A stretch of DNA of 64,000 nucleotides, taken from NCBI GenBank assembly GCA_009829735.1, contig CM020618.1, positions 32,774,894 to 32,838,893 on the forward strand, in the 5' to 3' direction. Source of the DNA: Pyropia yezoensis. Taxonomy: Eukaryota; Rhodophyta; Bangiophyceae; Bangiales; Bangiaceae. Positions 59,797 through 64,000 of the stretch are shown piece by piece. The position numbers and the translations under genes are program-made. Each line of letters starts with the position of its first letter. The stretch's first letter is position 1. The notes under the pieces are model-generated. The model had not been told where the DNA came from. It worked only from the letters and a program-made list of their open reading frames with translations, and ran no database searches.

Positions 59797-62700
59797 ATGG
59801 CGAGGCCGGCGCGGTGGCGGCGCCCCGCGGGGCGGCGTCCTGGCCGACGTTGCGGGGATGGGGCGGCGTTGACGTCCGCTGCCGCTGCCGGTGCCACCCT
59901 GCTGGTGGTGGCCGTTGCGGCAACCGCGCACCTGCGGGGGGCGACGGCAAGCGTCTTGATGGGACCGTTGCGGGCAGTGGCGAGGCCGCTCGACGCGCCG
60001 GACGCGGGTGCATCACCGGCAGGGGAGCTGATGACGGGCGGGGCACCAGACGGGGGGCCCGACCGCGGTACCGTATGGTATGCTCCCCGGCTTGCCGACG
60101 TGGCGGCAAACGTGAACGTCGAGCCGTATGCCGAGCAGGGCGTCGGAGCGTATGCCGAGCAGGACGTCGAAGGGCCTGTCGAGGAGAGCGTCGATGCGTC
60201 AACCGAAGAGAGCCTAGAAGCGTCTGTAGAGGCCATTGTTGATGCCACCTTGGAGGCGATCCCCGCAGCGGCTGCCAACGACGACTATGACATGCACGCC
60301 GTCGTTGGCGAGTCGCCACCTAGTGACACGGCGGCCGCGGCCCCCGTTGGCCAGCCGTCACCCGGCGTGCACGCGTCGGCCACCCCTGAAGCACCCTCCC
60401 TGTGGGCTACCCTGGCGGCCACTTGGACGGCGCCTCCCGTGGCGGTACCGGCGCGAACGTTCGTGGCGGAGGCGACGGCTTCGGTTGGGGACAACCCAGC
60501 TGGGCTGAGCGTGTGGAAGCACGTCCAGGCAACAGCGTCGGCCACCCCAACCTTGGTGGCTGAGCAGACAGCGTCGGTGGGAAACAACCCTGCGGGGCTG
60601 AGCGTGTGGAAACATGCTGTCGAGGCCACGGCGGCAGTCTACCCGACAGCTCCCCCGACCGCCTCCCCGACGGCCGCCCCGACGGCCGAACCGACGGCCG
60701 AACCGACGGCCGCTGTGACAGTCGTCCCGACGGCCGCCCCGACGGCCGCCCCGACGGCCGCCCCGACGGCCGCTGTGACAGCCGCCCCGACGGCATCCCC
60801 GATGGCATCCCGGACTGCCTCCTTGACGGCCGCCCCCGCGGTCGCCCCGACGGCGACGGCTGAAGCTGACACGACGCCGTATGCTGCGCCTGCATCAACC
60901 CCAACGGCCACTCCTGATGCATCTCATCCATCGGTGGTGACCCCTGCCCCCGCTCCTGTCGACGCTGGTGGCAGCTATGTGCCCGTGGTGGGTGCCCCCT
61001 CCCCTCCTCCGGCTCTCAAGCCGTGGACTTCGGGGACTTTTCCCATGTGGACGGGCCGCCCGTCAGCCGGCGTGCGCTCCTTCTCCGCCCTTCCTGCGAC
61101 GGGCGTGCACCCGCGGCTCTTTTTTACTCCCGAAGACCTGCCTGCGATGCGGACGGCTCTGCTGGACCGCGAGGGGGAGCTCCCTGACGGCTGGAAGATG
61201 GATGCAGTGAGTCTGCGGGGCGCCGACCCCGCGCGCCTTCTCGGCGTCACCTCGTACCTGTTTATCCGCGATGCTGTGGCGTCTGGGTACGATTACGGCG
61301 ATCCACCCCTCTTCACGGGCGTGTTTGAGGATGTTTACAGGCGCCTTTCTGAGGGAGACCTGAGCGTGGACCTGTCCAAGATCAAACTCTACGGAACCAA
61401 CGTGGCCGGTGCTGGCCAAGGCCGCGACGGCCTCTACGGCAAGCTGTCGGGCGCGGGCTTTGTGTCACTCCTCCGGGAGGAAGGGGGCTTCCAGCGGGGT
61501 CCGCTGGCCACTGCCCTAGCCACCACTTGCGTCCTTCACGCGCGGACCTACAAGCCGGGTGGGAAGCGGGGCTTCCAACATGACATGGCCGTGGACCTGG
61601 GTATTGCGTACGACATGCTGGCGGGCGCCATGACGACTGACCAGCGCCGCGCTTGTGTGACGCTGATGGGCACTATGATTCGTGGGCGGGAGGAGCTGGG
61701 CACGGACGGCTTCCAGAAGCGGCCTTTTGCACAAAACTACAACCACATAGGCTGGCACGCCCACATTCACGTCCTCGCACACGTGATGGAAGGCGAGAAT
61801 GGGGATGGCGGCGACGAGGGCGACCTGTGGAAGACCACCCTGCCCATCGGCATCGACGTGCAGAAGAAGTTTGTCGCGCAGACCATCACGGAGGGCTCCC
61901 TCGGCCGCGAGTCGGGCGGCTACTTTTCGATGGGCTGGTACTGGGCACTTCCCGCCAACATCATCTTTGCGCGTCGGGGCTTCAACGTCTTCACCGACCC
62001 CGAGCTGGGCGACCACTTTTACCGGGGCCTCCTCTTCTTTTTCACGGCCCAGGTTCCCCTGTCGGAACCGCTGTCCTCGTGGGACGGGCGGCATCACGAC
62101 GACCTACCGTCGGGTCAGCGCCCCCGCTACCAATGTCTCATGGCGTGGCTGTACGGGTCGGACGCGCTCGCGCAACACCAGTTGGCGAACTCTTGGTCGG
62201 CCGAGATCCCCACTTCCGGTGACGCATTCATGTGCGCTCTCTTTCCACCAGACAACCGCGGGCGGGGCGTTGCTGTGGCAACGGTGGCAGAGGTCAAGGA
62301 CATCCCGCTCACCCTCTTTGACCGCGACAAGGGAGAGCTCACCGTACGTAGCTCGTGGGCAGACGACGCGGTGGCGCTCAACTTTGAGTCTCGCCTCGAC
62401 ACGTACCGTCTCGGCCACGTGCACGCGTCGCGTAACTCGTTTTATCTCTACGCCGGCGGCCGGCCGTGGGTGATCGACCAGACGCGGGCGGATGTGGAAA
62501 ACCTGGGCCACTCCACCGTGCTCATTGACGGCGTCGGGCAGTCGGGAGGAGGTGACTCGGCGGGGCGCGACCTGTGGCCCTCTTTCCCGGCCGTGTGGAA
62601 CGAAATGAGTGACGGTCCCGGCCTCACCGTCGCTGCCGCTGACGCCAAGTACGCCTACGCCTACTCCCTGCGGTGCGCGCCGCCTTACGAGTGTGTCAAC

Positions 62701-63360
62701 AACACGTTTACGGCGCAGGCCTTTGGGTACGCCCCCGACCCGTACCAGCCGGCCTGGATGGCGGGCTTCCCCGTTGGTCCCAAGACCGTGTCCATTTTCA
62801 ACCCCGTTGTACGCGCTTTTCGGACGGTGGCGTTTGCCAAGGGCCCTACTCCCTTTGTGCTCATCGTGGACGACATCCAGAAAGACACTGCTGAGCATAC
62901 GTACGAGTGGATGGTCAACGTGCCGTTGGCTGGCACCCTCTGGCGCCACGAGGAGGAGGACGTGAATGCCGACCCCGAGTACTCATCTTACGGGGGACGG
63001 GACTTGGTTCTTCGCTACACCCCTGATGGGCAAGCTGGCACCCCGCGGCTTCTGATGCGCATCCTGCGCGCTGACGGGGAGTTGATGGACGGCGGACTGC
63101 GGGTGCGGGACCGCAAGGTGCGGATCAGGGACGCCAAGGTTGCCGCGAAGAAGGGCTTCAAGCGGGAGGAGAGCATCCGCACGGCCGGCTTTGCGGTCCG
63201 CTCCGTGACTCCCCAGTTTGTGGTGCTGGCGTGGCCATTTTTGCAGGGCCAGCCGCTTCCCGAGACACGTGTGGAGGGTGGGGGTGTGGTGACTGTTGCG
63301 GGGCGGCGCTTCCAGCTGACTCCCAACGTCGACGGCCGCACGCGGGTGGCAGAGGTTTGA
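59797..63360 (+). CDS. heparinase II/III-like polysaccharide lyase with long stalk
   Basis: 1,187 residues. The ATG at 59797 starts a basic N-terminus (MARPARWRRPAGRRPGRRCG) followed by a hydrophobic helix (AGATLLVVAVAATAH), which fits a type II signal anchor or an uncleaved leader. Residues about 55-400 are a low-complexity stalk: an acidic part (EESVDASTEESLEASVEAIV), a twice-repeated SVGDNPAGLSVWKH motif, and many TAAPTA/PTAEPTA repeats. The catalytic region starts at about 435 with HPRLFFTPEDLPAMR, typical of heparinase II/III-type lyases, goes through an alpha-toroid (QNYNHIGWHAHIHVLAH at about 645-660, RYQCLMAWLYGSDAL) and then a beta-sandwich with LTVRSSWADDAVALNF and RLGHVHASRNSFYLYAGG (His873-875). 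These enzymes cleave uronic-acid polysaccharides by beta-elimination. Substrate is unknown; a role in remodelling the alga's own sulfated or uronate glycans is inferred. Confidence 0.8.
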   Translation: MARPARWRRPAGRRPGRRCGDGAALTSAAAAGATLLVVAVAATAHLRGATASVLMGPLRAVARPLDAPDAGASPAGELMTGGAPDGGPDRGTVWYAPRLADVAANVNVEPYAEQGVGAYAEQDVEGPVEESVDASTEESLEASVEAIVDATLEAIPAAAANDDYDMHAVVGESPPSDTAAAAPVGQPSPGVHASATPEAPSLWATLAATWTAPPVAVPARTFVAEATASVGDNPAGLSVWKHVQATASATPTLVAEQTASVGNNPAGLSVWKHAVEATAAVYPTAPPTASPTAAPTAEPTAEPTAAVTVVPTAAPTAAPTAAPTAAVTAAPTASPMASRTASLTAAPAVAPTATAEADTTPYAAPASTPTATPDASHPSVVTPAPAPVDAGGSYVPVVGAPSPPPALKPWTSGTFPMWTGRPSAGVRSFSALPATGVHPRLFFTPEDLPAMRTALLDREGELPDGWKMDAVSLRGADPARLLGVTSYLFIRDAVASGYDYGDPPLFTGVFEDVYRRLSEGDLSVDLSKIKLYGTNVAGAGQGRDGLYGKLSGAGFVSLLREEGGFQRGPLATALATTCVLHARTYKPGGKRGFQHDMAVDLGIAYDMLAGAMTTDQRRACVTLMGTMIRGREELGTDGFQKRPFAQNYNHIGWHAHIHVLAHVMEGENGDGGDEGDLWKTTLPIGIDVQKKFVAQTITEGSLGRESGGYFSMGWYWALPANIIFARRGFNVFTDPELGDHFYRGLLFFFTAQVPLSEPLSSWDGRHHDDLPSGQRPRYQCLMAWLYGSDALAQHQLANSWSAEIPTSGDAFMCALFPPDNRGRGVAVATVAEVKDIPLTLFDRDKGELTVRSSWADDAVALNFESRLDTYRLGHVHASRNSFYLYAGGRPWVIDQTRADVENLGHSTVLIDGVGQSGGGDSAGRDLWPSFPAVWNEMSDGPGLTVAAADAKYAYAYSLRCAPPYECVNNTFTAQAFGYAPDPYQPAWMAGFPVGPKTVSIFNPVVRAFRTVAFAKGPTPFVLIVDDIQKDTAEHTYEWMVNVPLAGTLWRHEEEDVNADPEYSSYGGRDLVLRYTPDGQAGTPRLLMRILRADGELMDGGLRVRDRKVRIRDAKVAAKKGFKREESIRTAGFAVRSVTPQFVVLAWPFLQGQPLPETRVEGGGVVTVAGRRFQLTPNVDGRTRVAEV

Positions 63361-64000
63361 GCGGAGGAGAAGTGGCGGGGCGATGCGCGCGGCGCACCAG
63401 GCGGGAGCTGCTCGTGTACTGGCCGAAGAGGGGGGGATGGGGGTCGTGGTTAACAATATGTATGCTTTTCTTCGTGCACGTTCGTTGTCGGCAAGGTCCC
63501 TGGAGGTCTGGCTCAGGCGGAAGGGCAACCAGAGGTGGGGATGGCCAAGGAGAGGAGTCGGTCCTCAAGTGGAGGTGGGCGTTGGCCGACAGTGGGCGCG
63601 TTGCGGTGGGCAAAAATTCCAAGGAGCAGGGCCTGGGACAAGGTGCAATCGAGACTCACGGCATGTTCTGTTCATTCAGCGTTCAAGAATCTCTGCAAAA
63701 CACTCCCCTCTTCCCCAACAGGCCCCAGCAGCGGGCAAGAATCTCTGCAAAACACTCCCTTCTTCCCCAACAGGCCCCAGCACTCTGCTCGACCCCCCCC
63801 ATGCGTACTCCCACCCCCTTCATCGGGATGTCATCGGTTGGAAGTGGGGCGCGCCCCCCTTGCGTACCCGCACCCCTCTACATCGGGACGTTCATCGGTG
63901 GGGGGTCACCCCCTGCGCACTCCCTCCCCCCTACATCGGGACGTTCATCGGCTGGAAGTGGAGAAGCTGCTGGACAATGGGCGTGTTATACATGACACTC
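63361..64000. other. 3' flank with tandem repeats
   Basis: TGTAC at 63415-63419, 55 bp after the stop codon, may mark a transcript end. From 63684 two tandem arrays follow. One has two units with a 52-bp period (CAAGAATCTCTGCAAAACAC at 63684 and 63736). The other has three units with periods of 60 and 53 bp sharing CATCGGGAYGTTCATCGG-like cores at 63821, 63881 and 63934. No gene is recognised. Confidence 0.6.

Overview
The window looks like nuclear DNA from a GC-rich, intron-poor alga. A red alga of the Bangiales (Porphyra/Pyropia type) is my best guess. This is inference from several features: very high GC, long uninterrupted reading frames with ATGs in ACCATGG-like context, poly-Ala/Gly/Gln proteins, a eukaryotic Sec61 alpha, a histone H3-like gene, secreted carbohydrate-active enzymes, and lower-GC islands of mobile DNA. 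No tRNA, rRNA or CRISPR was found.

Layout. 0-2.4 kb: lower-GC DNA with a complete 347-bp hAT-type MITE. 3.1-4.2 kb (-): a secreted zinc-dependent phospholipase C-like protein. 7.0-8.8 kb (+): a secreted Ig-like repeat protein. 10.6-12.3 kb (+): a secreted acidic / Thr-Pro / basic repeat protein, frameshifted in this copy. 13.5-14.5 kb: a GC-rich minisatellite. 16.3-16.7 kb (+): a divergent histone H3. 17.2-25.1 kb (-): a decayed autonomous Helitron whose PIF1 helicase runs into a C-terminal Ulp1/SENP-type cysteine protease. 27.7-29.6 kb: a long-TIR transposon with a small MITE inside one terminal repeat.

From 31 to 64 kb the window is gene-dense and above 70% GC. It holds a Hedgehog-type Hint protein (31.2-32.9 kb, +), a very large polyQ/polyA/polyG protein with a GLTSCR1/BICRA domain (34.0-38.7 kb, +), an Ala-rich unknown, a large LMBR1-like membrane protein (40.7-43.5 kb, +), a second Hint protein (43.8-45.2 kb, -), Sec61 alpha (46.3-47.7 kb, +), a GH17 beta-glucanase-like enzyme (48.2-49.4 kb, -), an LDH2-family dehydrogenase (50.5-52.0 kb, -) head-to-head with ribulose-phosphate 3-epimerase (52.5-53.3 kb, +), a PdxT/SNO glutaminase (54.3-55.0 kb, +), a basic Ala-rich nuclear-type protein (about 55.2-57.7 kb, -) and a heparinase II/III-like lyase on a long Thr/Pro/Ala stalk (59.8-63.4 kb, +).

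The genes do not form an operon. Many encode secretory-pathway products: two Hint proteins, the PLC-like protein, the Ig-like protein, the GH17 and lyase-like proteins, and the translocon channel. Others are housekeeping (pentose phosphate, vitamin B6) or chromatin (H3 variant, SWI/SNF subunit). The best leads are the two Hint proteins with unrelated N-terminal halves, the PIF1-Ulp1 Helitron with a datable 23-bp frameshifting duplication, and the H3 variant that has lost several normally modified lysines.
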